Shown piece after piece: positions 26,150 to 34,857 of a DNA stretch of 64,000 nucleotides; the first letter of the stretch is position 1, and each line of letters starts with the position of its first letter. The position numbers and the translations under genes are program-made. Under the pieces are notes generated by a model that was not told the DNA's origin, ran no database searches, and worked only from the letters and a program-made list of their open reading frames with translations. This stretch comes from Bacillus vallismortis (GTDB taxonomy: Bacteria > Bacillota > Bacilli > Bacillales > Bacillaceae): positions 821,001-885,000 of the forward strand of contig NZ_CP160797.1 of the NCBI RefSeq assembly GCF_040784915.1, given 5' to 3'.

Positions 26150-26181
26150 GAAAGGCGCCTGCCTGCGGCAGCGCGCTTTTT
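26150..26181 (+). terminator. Terminator of the tre operon
   Basis: GC-rich hairpin (CTGCC TGC GGCAG core) ends in seven T directly after treR. Confidence 0.8.
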
Positions 26182-26289
26182 TTGTTTGGTATCAAAATTG
26201 ATACTATCCAACAAAAATGTGCGTACTTTTACTTTTTGCGATAACGGCTACAATAGAGTTGAGAGTAACCAAAAGGAGAGGTGTTTTAC

Positions 26290-26955
26290 ATGGCAGATCT
26301 CAAGAAACAAATTCTGGATGCGTACCATTTCAGACATGCGACAAAGGAATTTGACCCGAATAAAAAAGTATCAGACAGCGATTTTGAATTTATTTTAGAA
26401 ACAGGAAGACTGTCTCCGAGCTCACTCGGCCTTGAGCCTTGGAAATTCGTTGTCGTTCAAAATCCGGAATTTCGCGAGAAGCTTCGCGAATACACATGGG
26501 GCGCTCAAAAGCAGCTTCCAACCGCAAGCCATTTCGTTCTGATTCTTGCGCGTACAGCGAAGGATATCAAATACGATGGGGACTACATCAAACGTCATTT
26601 AAAAGAAGTGAAACAAATGCCTCAGGACGTTTGCGAAGGCTATCTCAGCAAAACGGAAGAGTTCCAGAAACACGATCTGCATTTGCTTGAAAGTGACAGA
26701 ACATTGTTTGACTGGGCTTCAAAACAAACTTATATTGCGCTTGGCAACATGATGACTGCCGCTGCGCAAATCGGTGTTGATTCCTGCCCTGTGGAAGGCT
26801 TCCAATATGATCACATTCACCGTATTCTTGAAGAAGAAGGCCTTCTGGAAAACGGAAGCTTCGACATTTCTGTGATGGTGGCGTTCGGCTACCGCGTGAG
26901 AGACCCTCGCCCGAAAACAAGAGCGGCTGTTGAAGATGTTGTGAAGTGGGTGTAA
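26290..26955 (+). CDS. yfkO: NAD(P)H nitroreductase YfkO
   Basis: FMN-dependent oxygen-insensitive nitroreductase of the NfsB/YfkO type, 221 aa from ATG 26290 (MADLKKQILD). A GTG nine bases upstream is in frame but too close to the AGGAGAG site. FMN contacts are seen in FRHATKEFD (about 13-21, Arg and Lys), the RLSPSSLGLEPW loop (about 38-49) and the VAFGYR C-terminal strand. B. subtilis YfkO activates the prodrug CB1954; the natural substrate is likely a quinone or nitro compound. Single gene with its own terminator. Confidence 0.93.
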   Translation: MADLKKQILDAYHFRHATKEFDPNKKVSDSDFEFILETGRLSPSSLGLEPWKFVVVQNPEFREKLREYTWGAQKQLPTASHFVLILARTAKDIKYDGDYIKRHLKEVKQMPQDVCEGYLSKTEEFQKHDLHLLESDRTLFDWASKQTYIALGNMMTAAAQIGVDSCPVEGFQYDHIHRILEEEGLLENGSFDISVMVAFGYRVRDPRPKTRAAVEDVVKWV

Positions 26956-26960
26956 TAAAG

Positions 26961-26991
26961 AAAGCTGCTCGATGACGAGCAGCTCTTTTTT
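26961..26991 (+). terminator. Terminator of yfkO
   Basis: AAGCTGCTCG and CGAGCAGCTC pair around ATGA followed by six T; it touches the convergent yfkN stop. Confidence 0.9.
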
Positions 26992-29900
26992 ATGCTTGAT
27001 TCGCTTTATTTTGTTTTCTCCTCTGATGCAAGTACAATGCCGTTCCGAGCGCGCTGATCAGAAATCCGGCCAAGAGGATCGAGTACATGGATGTGGCTGT
27101 GTCCGGAAGCAGGCCGCCAGCCGGGCCGTCCGTACCTGATCCGTTTCCTCCTGATCCGTTTGTCGGGTCAGTGCCGGGAGGTGTATCATGTCCTCCGTTT
27201 CCGTCAGTCGGCTGTTTTCCGCCTGGTTTGTCAGAACCTCCGCCATTGCTGCCGTTATCACCGCTTGTCGGCTGATCGGACGGGAATGCCGGCGGTTTGT
27301 TGTTCGCACCGGAATTTAAGATCGTGTATTCGCTGAAATGGGTTGTATATCCTGTCACGATATCATCGTCGACTGAACCCTTTTCAGTCTTTGTGAAAGT
27401 TTTCTTTTTCCGGTCAACGTGGTAAATAGCAGGGTTATGGGCTTCTTCAATATCAAACATGCGAAGCGAAAGCTGAACAGGTTCCTTGAATGATTTTATT
27501 TCTTTTCCTTTTTGTTTCACTGTAAAGTCATATACATCTGCAAGTGAAACATTCAATTCTCCCGTTGACTTGATGCCGATTGCAGTGTCTGCGGTTTTGA
27601 GGTTCGCCATTGGCAGCTTCATGCTGTACCAATAGTTGAATACCGTCAATGAAGGATCTGACTCTCTTTCTTTCAAAAGTTTGACCTGATCTTCTTTTAC
27701 TTTAAGATTGATAGGCTTCTCGTGAGATCCTTCTGATGTTTCATAATAGACAAACGGCGTGTTGGCATTTTTGGCATATATCGAAAATTTGTCTTCATCG
27801 AGTGTCCAGCTGCCATCCTTCTGCTTTGTCGGCAGGAATACTTCTTTGATTCGTCCTTCGATTTTAGGAGATACCTTGTTTCCTAGTTTTTTCAGCTGTT
27901 CAGTGAAAATCTCATAATCTACGTAACCAAGGTCCTCACCATGGGATGCTTTCGTAAAGACAGAGTATCCGTCTCCTCCGGCGCCGACAAAGTTATTCGT
28001 TGCCACGCGGTAGGTCTTATCGGAATCGAGATGAACCATGTCTCCGTTAGGTGATTCGAGTTTGACTTCAAGAACTCGGTGTCCGGGTTCCTTGTTTAAT
28101 GTAAACGTATATTGGATTCCGGCCACCTGAGGGAAGGCGCCGCCTCCGTTTTCCACATTGCTCAATCCTTGTTCAAGGGCTTCTTTAATTTGTTTTCCGG
28201 TTAAGTCGGCCACGTAAAGCGTGTTGCCGAACGGCATGACGTTCAGCACCTCGCCGAGTGTGATATCGCCTTTGTCAATGCCGGCTCTGATGCCGCCGCC
28301 ATTTGTGATCGCTATTCTGGCGCCAGCTGCTTCTTTCGCTTTTGCCAGCATGCCGTCCGCGATGAAGTTTCCGAGGTTCGTTTCCTTCGTGCGCACATGC
28401 TCACGCTGGCCGTCAAGCGCTACATCCGTGTAGCCGACTTTTTCCTTTTTGATGTCCTCTAATTCATGTTTGAACTGATCAAGCTCTTTTTTTGCCTCTG
28501 CGTTTTCTTCTGTATGTTCATCAATTGGCAGCACGCTCAGATTTGATTTGTCTGTTTGCACAACGCCGTTTTCATCAAACACGACATCGACGCGTCCCAA
28601 ATATTCGCCGTATTCTTTTGCCTGCGCCACGATCGTCGGCTCTTCATTGTTCACGACTTCCATTTTGTCTACGAGGGTGTGGGTGTGTCCGCCGATGATC
28701 AAGTCAATGCCTTTTACTTTTTTGGCCAGCTCAAGATCACGGTTATGCCCGATATGGGTTAAAGCGATAATTTTATTTGCTTTTTCTTCTTCCTGAATCG
28801 TTTTGACAGTGTTTTGCGCTGTTTCAAACGCGTCATGAAATACGATGCTTTTGCCCGGGCTTGACGTAGTGGCTGTATCTTCCGTTGTCAGTCCGAATAC
28901 AGCGACTTTCTCACCGTCAACATCTAACAGAATGTAAGGGTGGATGCCGGGCTCTTTCTTTTCACCTGCCGTAAAGGTTTGCGGCTTTTTGACATAGGAA
29001 GTCAGCTTAGGTTCGTTTGACACATCTACGTTTGCGCTGACGAACGGAAATTCAGGCGCTTCAAAGTGATAGCGGTTCGCCGGATCGACTGTTGCGCTGT
29101 TTCCGCTGAGAAAATCAGAAAGCACTGTCGGGCCTTTATCAAATTCATGGTTTCCAAAGGTCATGGCGTCATAGCGCATCATATTCATCAATTTCAAATC
29201 GGCTAAACCGTTCCACTTTGTGAAATACAGATCGCCGGAAAACACATCTCCCGCATCAAGGAGAATGTTGCGGTCTGTTTCGTTTCGCACTTCGTTGATT
29301 TTCGTCATTCGTCTCGCCGCGTCATCGAGGTGGGCATGCGTATCATTGGTGTGCATGACAGTCAGATCCCACAGTCCGTCCTTAGGGGGCTCGGGATTTG
29401 AATCATCGTCGAATTGCAGCTTGTATACACCATAGCCTTCATTCGCAGACTCGCCTACATAAGCGACATCGTCTGCTTTATCCGCAAATGGCTTGGCCAA
29501 AAGTGAGGACTCAAACGTCAAATTCGTGCCGGAAACAGCCGCGATTGACCAATTGTTGTCCGCTTTTGGATTGACTGTTTTCTGTTCAATAATGTAATCC
29601 ATCAGCACCTGCCTGTTTTCAACCGCGGAGCCGTGGACGATTTTATCGCTTGTCAGGTGAGGGAAACCGCCGCCTCCGGACGCACGATAATTATTGGTGA
29701 CGACGAGAAATTCCTGGTTTGTGCTGATGGGCTTGCCTTCATAGGAAAGGTTGATGATCCGGGACGAGCCCGCGTTGATCACTTTTCCGTTCTCATCGTA
29801 TTTCGTCGGTTTTGTGACATCGACCTGATATGTGACGCCGTCAATCACGTCAAAATTATAGGAGCGAAAATTCTCATTCAGTAAGGCTTGATCGCCGCCT

Positions 29901-31369
29901 TTTGACGGATCAATTTGATTGAATTGGCCTGCTGACATCTCAAGCCAGTCCTTGACCTCGCTTCCAGTCAGCTTGACGATCTGAACGGTATTATCGTAAA
30001 GATACAAGTCACCGACGTTTTTAATGGCGAGATCTCCGGCTGGAATATTCGTATAGTAATTGGCTCCGTTTCTGCCGCCTGCTTTAAACGGCGCCCCAGC
30101 GGACAAAATCGGGAGGTCTTTGTACTCGGTATCCTTCATTTCCTTTTCCGCATACCATTTTTGCGCGTCTGTCACGATCTGAATGGAAGGGTCATCTTTG
30201 ACCTGAGCGAAGAAGCTGTTAATATCGGCTTCTGTGTTGCCGACTGGTTTTCTAACATACTCCAGTGTGTTTTGATGCGTTTGCTTGATGGTGTTTGTGA
30301 CGGTTTCATTTCCGGATGTGACGGTGCCTGCGATAGATTCAACACTGGCCTTCGAATCTGCTACCTTCCATGAGCCGTCCGTCTTTTTGAGTTTAAGGTC
30401 AATCATGCCCAAGTATTTGCCCCAGCTGCTTGGCATGACGACTGGAATGCCGTTGATTGTGCCTTTTTCAACATCGAATTGGGCAGCGCCTGCATACTCG
30501 GCGGAAGGGAAAAGTCCATGCTGATGGCCAGAGATGATCGCGTCAATGCCTTTTGTTTTGGTGGCTAGGTCAAATACAGCGTTTTCCGCGCCTGGCGATT
30601 GGGCTTGCTTTTCAATGCCGCTGTGGGCGAGGGCGATAATGACATCAGCGCCTTCCGCCTTCATTTTCGGGATCGTTTCATTGGCGGATTCTACGATATC
30701 CTGCACCTGCACCTGACCTTCGAGATGCTTTTTGTCCCATGTCATAATTTGCGGCGGAACGAAGCCTATGTAGCCGACCTTTATTTTTTGCTCATGGCCG
30801 TTTTCGTCAGTGACGGTTTTATCTGTAATGACATACGGCGTATACCGGTTTTCACCGCTTGTTGTTTTGACATTTGCATTTACAAGCGGGAAATCGGCTC
30901 CTCTAATCGTGCCGTCGAGAAAGTCGAGCCCGTAGTTGAATTCATGATTGCCCAGTGTGCCGGCGTCATATTTCAGCGCATTCATGACACTGATAATCGG
31001 GTGGGTTTTCGCGCCGGAAATAATGTCGTCTTTTTCATACTTCACCGCGTATTCTCCAAGCGGATTCCCTTGAATCAAGTCCCCGTTATCCACAAGCAGG
31101 GTATTGGGGTTTTGTTGGCGGTGCTTTTGGATCAGCTGTGCCGTTCTTGCCAGCCCGAAATCCGTCGTTTCTTTGTCGCTATAGTAATCGTAATCCATCA
31201 TGTTGGCATGAATATCAGTCGTGGCCAAAATACTCAGATGCACCTGAGGAGCCGCGCTTTCTTCTGCATGAATGGGTGGTGTTGGAAGGATTAGGCTAAG
31301 TATCATAATAGGGGGCAAAAGAATACGGAGAATGTTACCGACGTATGTTCGTCTTTTCTGTATTCTCAC
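26990..31369 (-). CDS. yfkN: Sortase-anchored bifunctional nucleotide phosphoesterase YfkN
   Basis: Cell-wall enzyme of 1459 aa from GTG 31369, with GGTGGAG 5 bases upstream (an in-frame TTG lies 6 codons earlier). Residues 1-35 are a signal peptide. Two calcineurin-type/5'-nucleotidase halves follow. The first (about 40-620) has TTDIHAN, NGDLIQG, GNHEFNYG and ISGHQHG. The second (about 665-1200) has MHTNDTHAH, DAGDVFSG, GNHEFDKG and IGGHTHT. A Gly/Asn/Pro/Asp-rich spacer (about 1375-1420) leads to LPDTA, a membrane helix and a basic tail, a sortase (YhcS) anchor. B. subtilis YfkN has 2',3'-cyclic phosphodiesterase and 5'-nucleotidase activities and scavenges nucleotides at the wall. Divergent from yfkM. 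Confidence 0.96.
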   Translation of the reverse strand: MRIQKRRTYVGNILRILLPPIMILSLILPTPPIHAEESAAPQVHLSILATTDIHANMMDYDYYSDKETTDFGLARTAQLIQKHRQQNPNTLLVDNGDLIQGNPLGEYAVKYEKDDIISGAKTHPIISVMNALKYDAGTLGNHEFNYGLDFLDGTIRGADFPLVNANVKTTSGENRYTPYVITDKTVTDENGHEQKIKVGYIGFVPPQIMTWDKKHLEGQVQVQDIVESANETIPKMKAEGADVIIALAHSGIEKQAQSPGAENAVFDLATKTKGIDAIISGHQHGLFPSAEYAGAAQFDVEKGTINGIPVVMPSSWGKYLGMIDLKLKKTDGSWKVADSKASVESIAGTVTSGNETVTNTIKQTHQNTLEYVRKPVGNTEADINSFFAQVKDDPSIQIVTDAQKWYAEKEMKDTEYKDLPILSAGAPFKAGGRNGANYYTNIPAGDLAIKNVGDLYLYDNTVQIVKLTGSEVKDWLEMSAGQFNQIDPSKGGDQALLNENFRSYNFDVIDGVTYQVDVTKPTKYDENGKVINAGSSRIINLSYEGKPISTNQEFLVVTNNYRASGGGGFPHLTSDKIVHGSAVENRQVLMDYIIEQKTVNPKADNNWSIAAVSGTNLTFESSLLAKPFADKADDVAYVGESANEGYGVYKLQFDDDSNPEPPKDGLWDLTVMHTNDTHAHLDDAARRMTKINEVRNETDRNILLDAGDVFSGDLYFTKWNGLADLKLMNMMRYDAMTFGNHEFDKGPTVLSDFLSGNSATVDPANRYHFEAPEFPFVSANVDVSNEPKLTSYVKKPQTFTAGEKKEPGIHPYILLDVDGEKVAVFGLTTEDTATTSSPGKSIVFHDAFETAQNTVKTIQEEEKANKIIALTHIGHNRDLELAKKVKGIDLIIGGHTHTLVDKMEVVNNEEPTIVAQAKEYGEYLGRVDVVFDENGVVQTDKSNLSVLPIDEHTEENAEAKKELDQFKHELEDIKKEKVGYTDVALDGQREHVRTKETNLGNFIADGMLAKAKEAAGARIAITNGGGIRAGIDKGDITLGEVLNVMPFGNTLYVADLTGKQIKEALEQGLSNVENGGGAFPQVAGIQYTFTLNKEPGHRVLEVKLESPNGDMVHLDSDKTYRVATNNFVGAGGDGYSVFTKASHGEDLGYVDYEIFTEQLKKLGNKVSPKIEGRIKEVFLPTKQKDGSWTLDEDKFSIYAKNANTPFVYYETSEGSHEKPINLKVKEDQVKLLKERESDPSLTVFNYWYSMKLPMANLKTADTAIGIKSTGELNVSLADVYDFTVKQKGKEIKSFKEPVQLSLRMFDIEEAHNPAIYHVDRKKKTFTKTEKGSVDDDIVTGYTTHFSEYTILNSGANNKPPAFPSDQPTSGDNGSNGGGSDKPGGKQPTDGNGGHDTPPGTDPTNGSGGNGSGTDGPAGGLLPDTATSMYSILLAGFLISALGTALYLHQRRKQNKANQA

Positions 31370-31547
31370 CAGTTCTCCACCTTTCAACGAAATTTGTGTT
31401 ACAACTACTATTGTAAGAATATTTTGTAATCATTTGTAGGTATTTCTTTATGATTATTGTAAAAGGGAAAAAAATGAGTATTATGTAATATCGTCAAACG
31501 ACAAATGCCGGGTATTTATGCTTATTGTTTGTCAGGTCTGCGAAAAT

Positions 31548-31572
31548 GTTTATTTTAGTGTGGCTGGGGAAG
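31548..31572 (+). promoter_or_regulatory. Candidate sigma-B promoter of yfkM
   Basis: GTTTAT (31548) and GGGAAG (31567) are 13 bases apart; the -35 is good and the -10 is two bases off GGGTAT. yfkM is a known general stress gene. Confidence 0.5.
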
Positions 31573-31612
31573 AGTGTTTTATGTAGACAGATTAATCGGG
31601 AGGTTATGAAAA

Positions 31613-32131
31613 ATGGGGAAAAAAATAGCAGTTGTTTTGACAGATTATTTTGAGGACAGCGAGTACACTGAACCTGCGAAAGCCTTTAAAGAAGCGAGAC
31701 ATGAACTGACTGTCATCGAAAATGAAAAAGGCAAAACAGTAAAAGGCAAGCAGGGGAACGCGGAAGTGACAGTAGACGCGTCCATTGATGATGTAAACCC
31801 TTCAGACTTTGATGCGCTTTTAATTCCCGGAGGATTTTCACCAGACCAGCTTCGCGCTGATGACCGTTTCGTCCAATTTACAAAAGCGTTTATGACTGAC
31901 AAAAAACCGGTATTCGCCATTTGCCACGGTCCGCAGCTCTTAATCAACGCGAAAGCGCTCGATGGCCGAAAAGCGACAGGCTATACGTCCATTCGTGTTG
32001 ACATGGAAAACGCGGGTGCCGACGTTGTGGACAAGGAAGTGGTTGTTTGCCAAGGGCAATTGGTCACTAGTCGCACACCGGATGATATTCCGGCATTTAA
32101 TCGTGAATCGTTGGCATTGCTTGAGAAATAA
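31613..32131 (+). CDS. yfkM: General stress protein 18, PfpI/DJ-1 family YfkM
   Basis: A 172-aa cytoplasmic protein of the DJ-1/PfpI superfamily. The nucleophile elbow is FAICHGPQLL with Cys about 104 followed by His, and an upstream Glu lies near GKTVKGKQGN. FDALLIPGGFSPDQLR is the family core strand. Relatives act as deglycases or chaperone-like stress proteins; the precise activity here is unproven. RBS GGGAGG is 9 bases before ATG. Induction by sigma-B is likely from the upstream promoter and from B. subtilis knowledge. A bidirectional terminator separates it from yfkL. Confidence 0.92.
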   Translation: MGKKIAVVLTDYFEDSEYTEPAKAFKEARHELTVIENEKGKTVKGKQGNAEVTVDASIDDVNPSDFDALLIPGGFSPDQLRADDRFVQFTKAFMTDKKPVFAICHGPQLLINAKALDGRKATGYTSIRVDMENAGADVVDKEVVVCQGQLVTSRTPDDIPAFNRESLALLEK

Positions 32132-32132
32132 G

Positions 32133-32164
32133 AAAAACGGACGCCTGGCGGGGCGTCCGTTTTC
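32133..32164. terminator. Bidirectional terminator yfkM / yfkL
   Basis: AAACGGACGCC and GGGCGTCCGTTT pair around a short loop with T/A runs on both sides. Confidence 0.9.
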
Positions 32165-32170
32165 GGTTGA

Positions 32171-33373
32171 TTACAGTTTGACATCGGCCTGAGCACCCGT
32201 CAGTTTCTTGTATCTGTAATACAAGAAGGCGGCTGCAGCTGTTCCGATAACCGCAATACAGAAGTCGAACATAAAGATATGGGCGATGCCTCCCGCTTTT
32301 GCGATAAGCCCTGTGGCAATCGGCAGCAAAATCGACGCGAGGCTTGAAGCGGTCGCTACAATTCCGGTAACGGTTCCTTTTCGCTTCCAGAAAAGCTCTG
32401 TCATTAATGTAATGGTGATTTGAAACACACCCGCGGTTGAAAAGCCTAAGAAAAAGGCGGTGATGTCCAGCACAACCGGCACATGAACCGTCAGCATGAC
32501 CGCAAGCGTACATAAAGTAATAACCGGATACAAGAGCGTAATCATGACTGGCTTTACCCATCTGTTCAGCAAAAGGGCTAATAATAAAACGGATGCCAGA
32601 GATCCAACACTATAATAGCTCAGCAATTGCACGGAAGCTGATTCAGCTAAACCGGCTGCTTTTTGCGCGTAGCTCGGAAGCCAGATTTGAGAAACCGTAA
32701 ATAAAGCTGTTGATGTAAAACCGATCATAATCAGGGCGGTGCCTTCTTTCCGAAAAACGGGTTCAGACAAGAAAGCGGGAGCTTCCTGTTGGCCGCTGTT
32801 ATTTGGTTTCTTCTGTTTCTTAGGAAACGAAAGCGTTGATAAATAAACGATATTCAGTACATAGACGGCAGCCGGGAGATAAAAAGTAAATCCGTAAGAC
32901 ATGCGGTGGTCTGCTAAAAATGTGATCAAAAGCGGCAAAAGTGCGGCCCCCAGAGACATAAAGGCTTTGACCAGAACATTTGCCGAGCCGGGCGCAGCCG
33001 GGAAGAGCTCGGTCAGGGCCGGATATGTTCCGGCATCCATCGCTGAATTTGCGACTCCGGCTAATAAGGCGAACACAAACGCCAGTTCATAGCTCGGTGA
33101 TAAAGGAATACCGACTAAAAAGACGGCCATGATCCCCGCGGAAGCGACAACAAGCGGTTTTCTGCCGATTTTATCTGATAACACGCCGGAAATGCCGTAG
33201 GTCAGCAGCTTGCCGAACCCGATAGCGGCAATGACATAACTAATGCCGGTCGGGTCGGTATTCCACTGTTTTGTTAAGGAGGACATATTGGATGCGAGAA
33301 TAATGTTGACCATTCCCAGAAAGAAGTAGTTGATATACATTCCGGAGGCTGTTTTGATAGATGTCGTTTTCAT
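32171..33373 (-). CDS. yfkL: MFS transporter YfkL
   Basis: A 400-aa major facilitator superfamily permease with 12 hydrophobic segments. The loop 2-3 motif GVLSDKIGRKP (about 60-70) is the MFS signature A, and the central loop holds a Lys/Gln-rich cytoplasmic stretch (KKQKKPNNSGQQE, about 185-198). No lipid or ABC features. Substrate unknown; sugar- or drug-type specificity cannot be told by eye. ATG 33373 has AAGGAG 8 bases upstream. It converges on yfkM and is followed upstream by 233 bases before yfkK. Confidence 0.85.
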   Translation of the reverse strand: MKTTSIKTASGMYINYFFLGMVNIILASNMSSLTKQWNTDPTGISYVIAAIGFGKLLTYGISGVLSDKIGRKPLVVASAGIMAVFLVGIPLSPSYELAFVFALLAGVANSAMDAGTYPALTELFPAAPGSANVLVKAFMSLGAALLPLLITFLADHRMSYGFTFYLPAAVYVLNIVYLSTLSFPKKQKKPNNSGQQEAPAFLSEPVFRKEGTALIMIGFTSTALFTVSQIWLPSYAQKAAGLAESASVQLLSYYSVGSLASVLLLALLLNRWVKPVMITLLYPVITLCTLAVMLTVHVPVVLDITAFFLGFSTAGVFQITITLMTELFWKRKGTVTGIVATASSLASILLPIATGLIAKAGGIAHIFMFDFCIAVIGTAAAAFLYYRYKKLTGAQADVKL

Positions 33374-33570
33374 GGCTTGTACTCCTTCAAATCTTATTCG
33401 AACATTTTCATTAATATGGATTTCTTTACCGAGGAAAGCGAACAGCCGGCATGCCGGGTGTGTTCATCATGTGAAGCCTTCTTCACCCGCTTTGATCAGG
33501 CCCAAGCCCTTATAACCTGCTTTATAACCGCTCAGTGCTGCAATCATCCGATCAGCTGTGTTCTCCAATG

Positions 33571-33600
33571 ATAAAAAAGACTCGCCGGGTTTCCGGCCAG
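33571..33600 (-). terminator. Terminator of yfkK
   Basis: On the minus strand GACTGGCCGG and CCGGCGAGTC pair imperfectly and are followed by six T, just beyond the yfkK stop. Confidence 0.75.
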
Positions 33601-33606
33601 TCTCAA

Positions 33607-33822
33607 TTATTTACGAAGCGAGGCGAGCTCTTGAGCTATCGCCTGCATTTCACTAGGGCTGAATGATTCTTTTTTCATCACCATGCTGTGAAGGTACGTG
33701 AGGTCTTCTATCTTTTCATCACTGAAATCCTCCGCTTTGATCACGCCGACGTTCAGCATGTTCAGTTTTTGGGAAATCTCTTCAATCATTTGAGTCAATG
33801 TCTCTGTATTTGGGCTGGACAA
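33607..33822 (-). CDS. yfkK: UPF0435 protein YfkK
   Basis: A 71-aa cytoplasmic, highly helical and charged protein. I start it at TTG 33822 ([10 protein letters not shown] follows) because an AAGGATGG site lies a few bases upstream and 71 aa is the B. subtilis YfkK length; the frame is open for 19 further residues. The pattern [16 protein letters not shown] and [18 protein letters not shown] marks UPF0435. No function known. It is a monocistronic gene with a terminator, divergent from the yfkJ operon. Confidence 0.85.
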   Translation of the reverse strand: MSSPNTETLTQMIEEISQKLNMLNVGVIKAEDFSDEKIEDLTYLHSMVMKKESFSPSEMQAIAQELASLRK

Positions 33823-33978
33823 ATGGTTCCATCCTTTCTTTATGCGATATTCGGTATGTTTTATTCTAACAGAATTCAATCAGAAAAAAACCCTCTTCTA
33901 AGAGCAAGCTTTTGATTTCAAAAAAGTGGAGTCATCAGTTGAAAAGAAAATGAACATCCTACTAAGATATTCATGAAG

Positions 33979-34004
33979 GTTTTTTTTTAGAGAAATATGG
34001 GCAA
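33979..34004 (+). promoter_or_regulatory. Candidate sigma-B promoter of yfkJ-yfkI-yfkH
   Basis: GTTTTT (33979) and GGGCAA (33999) with a 14-base spacer. It implies a very short leader; B. subtilis yfkJ is sigma-B controlled. Confidence 0.45.
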
Positions 34005-34025
34005 AGAATAGGGAGGTTGCACAAC

Positions 34026-34496
34026 ATGATAAGCGTGTTATTTGTTTGTTTAGGAAATATTTGCCGGTCTCCGATGGCAGAAGCGATTTTTCGGGACCTG
34101 GCAGCCAAAAAAGGATTAGAGGGGAAAATCAAGACAGACTCAGCAGGTATCGGCGGCTGGCACATCGGCAATCCGCCGCATGAAGGAACACAGGAGATCT
34201 TGCAGAGAGAAGGAATCAACTTTGAGGGTATGCTTGCACGTCAAGTCAGCGAACAGGATCTGGCCGATTTTGATTACATCATTGCGATGGACGCAGAAAA
34301 TATCGGGAGCCTCAGAAGCATGGCGGGTTTTAAGAATACCTCGCATATCAAAAGGCTCTTGGACTATGTTGAAGATTCAGATCTTGCCGATGTTCCTGAT
34401 CCTTACTACACAGGAAATTTTGAAGAGGTCTGCCAATTAATCAAGTCGGGCTGTGAGCAGCTGCTTGCATCCATTCAAAAAGAAAAACAATTGTGA
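34026..34496 (+). CDS. yfkJ: Low-molecular-weight protein tyrosine phosphatase YfkJ
   Basis: A 156-aa phosphatase that removes phosphate from protein tyrosine. ATG 34026 (MISVLFVCLG) has GGGAGG 9 bases upstream; an in-frame TTG at 34017 is too close. The P loop CLGNICRS (about 8-15) contains the CX5R nucleophile Cys and Arg. The general-acid Asp is in the DPYYTG motif (about 124-129). In B. subtilis it is linked to ethanol resistance. It is the first gene of an operon: the next gene begins 17 bases after its stop. Confidence 0.94.
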   Translation: MISVLFVCLGNICRSPMAEAIFRDLAAKKGLEGKIKTDSAGIGGWHIGNPPHEGTQEILQREGINFEGMLARQVSEQDLADFDYIIAMDAENIGSLRSMAGFKNTSHIKRLLDYVEDSDLADVPDPYYTGNFEEVCQLIKSGCEQLLASIQKEKQL

Positions 34497-34513
34497 GTGA
34501 AAGGAGAATTTGC

Positions 34514-34834
34514 ATGAACAACGAACGTTTAATGCTGAAAGGTATTTTTCTTGGAGCTGCGGCAGGCGCGGCGTTATCGCTGCTCCATAAGCCGACAAGA
34601 CAGGCATGCGGCATGAGATGGCTGACATGCAAGCATAAACTTTCACTGTACAAAAGCAATCCGGAGCTGTTGAAAAACACGGTCAGCACAAAGATGGATG
34701 AGGCCAAAAAGCTGGCCCAATCCTTGTCAAATGAAGTCGGGTTTGTCAATCAGCAGGTGAAAGAGCTGAAGAAAACAACGCCGCAAGTGATGGAGCTTGT
34801 GCAAGAAACGAAAGAGCATTTTTCAAAAAAATGA
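34514..34834 (+). CDS. yfkI: YfkI, predicted membrane-anchored helical protein
   Basis: A 106-aa protein from ATG 34514 (MNNERLMLKG) with an AAAGGAG site upstream. One hydrophobic helix with small residues (IFLGAAAGAALSLL, about 11-24) is followed by a basic segment with two Cys and a long amphipathic C-terminal helix (about 60-105) that looks like a coiled coil. The general architecture is that of YtxH-like proteins, but I would not assign a family. It lies between yfkJ and yfkH in one operon. Function unknown. Confidence 0.85.
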   Translation: MNNERLMLKGIFLGAAAGAALSLLHKPTRQACGMRWLTCKHKLSLYKSNPELLKNTVSTKMDEAKKLAQSLSNEVGFVNQQVKELKKTTPQVMELVQETKEHFSKK

Positions 34835-34857
34835 TCAAATATGCGAGGTGAGGCGAC

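Noticed and set aside
30599-31294. Long plus-strand reading frame antisense to yfkN
   Set aside because: It has no ribosome binding site or recognisable domain and mirrors the codon bias of yfkN, which is a complete known gene.
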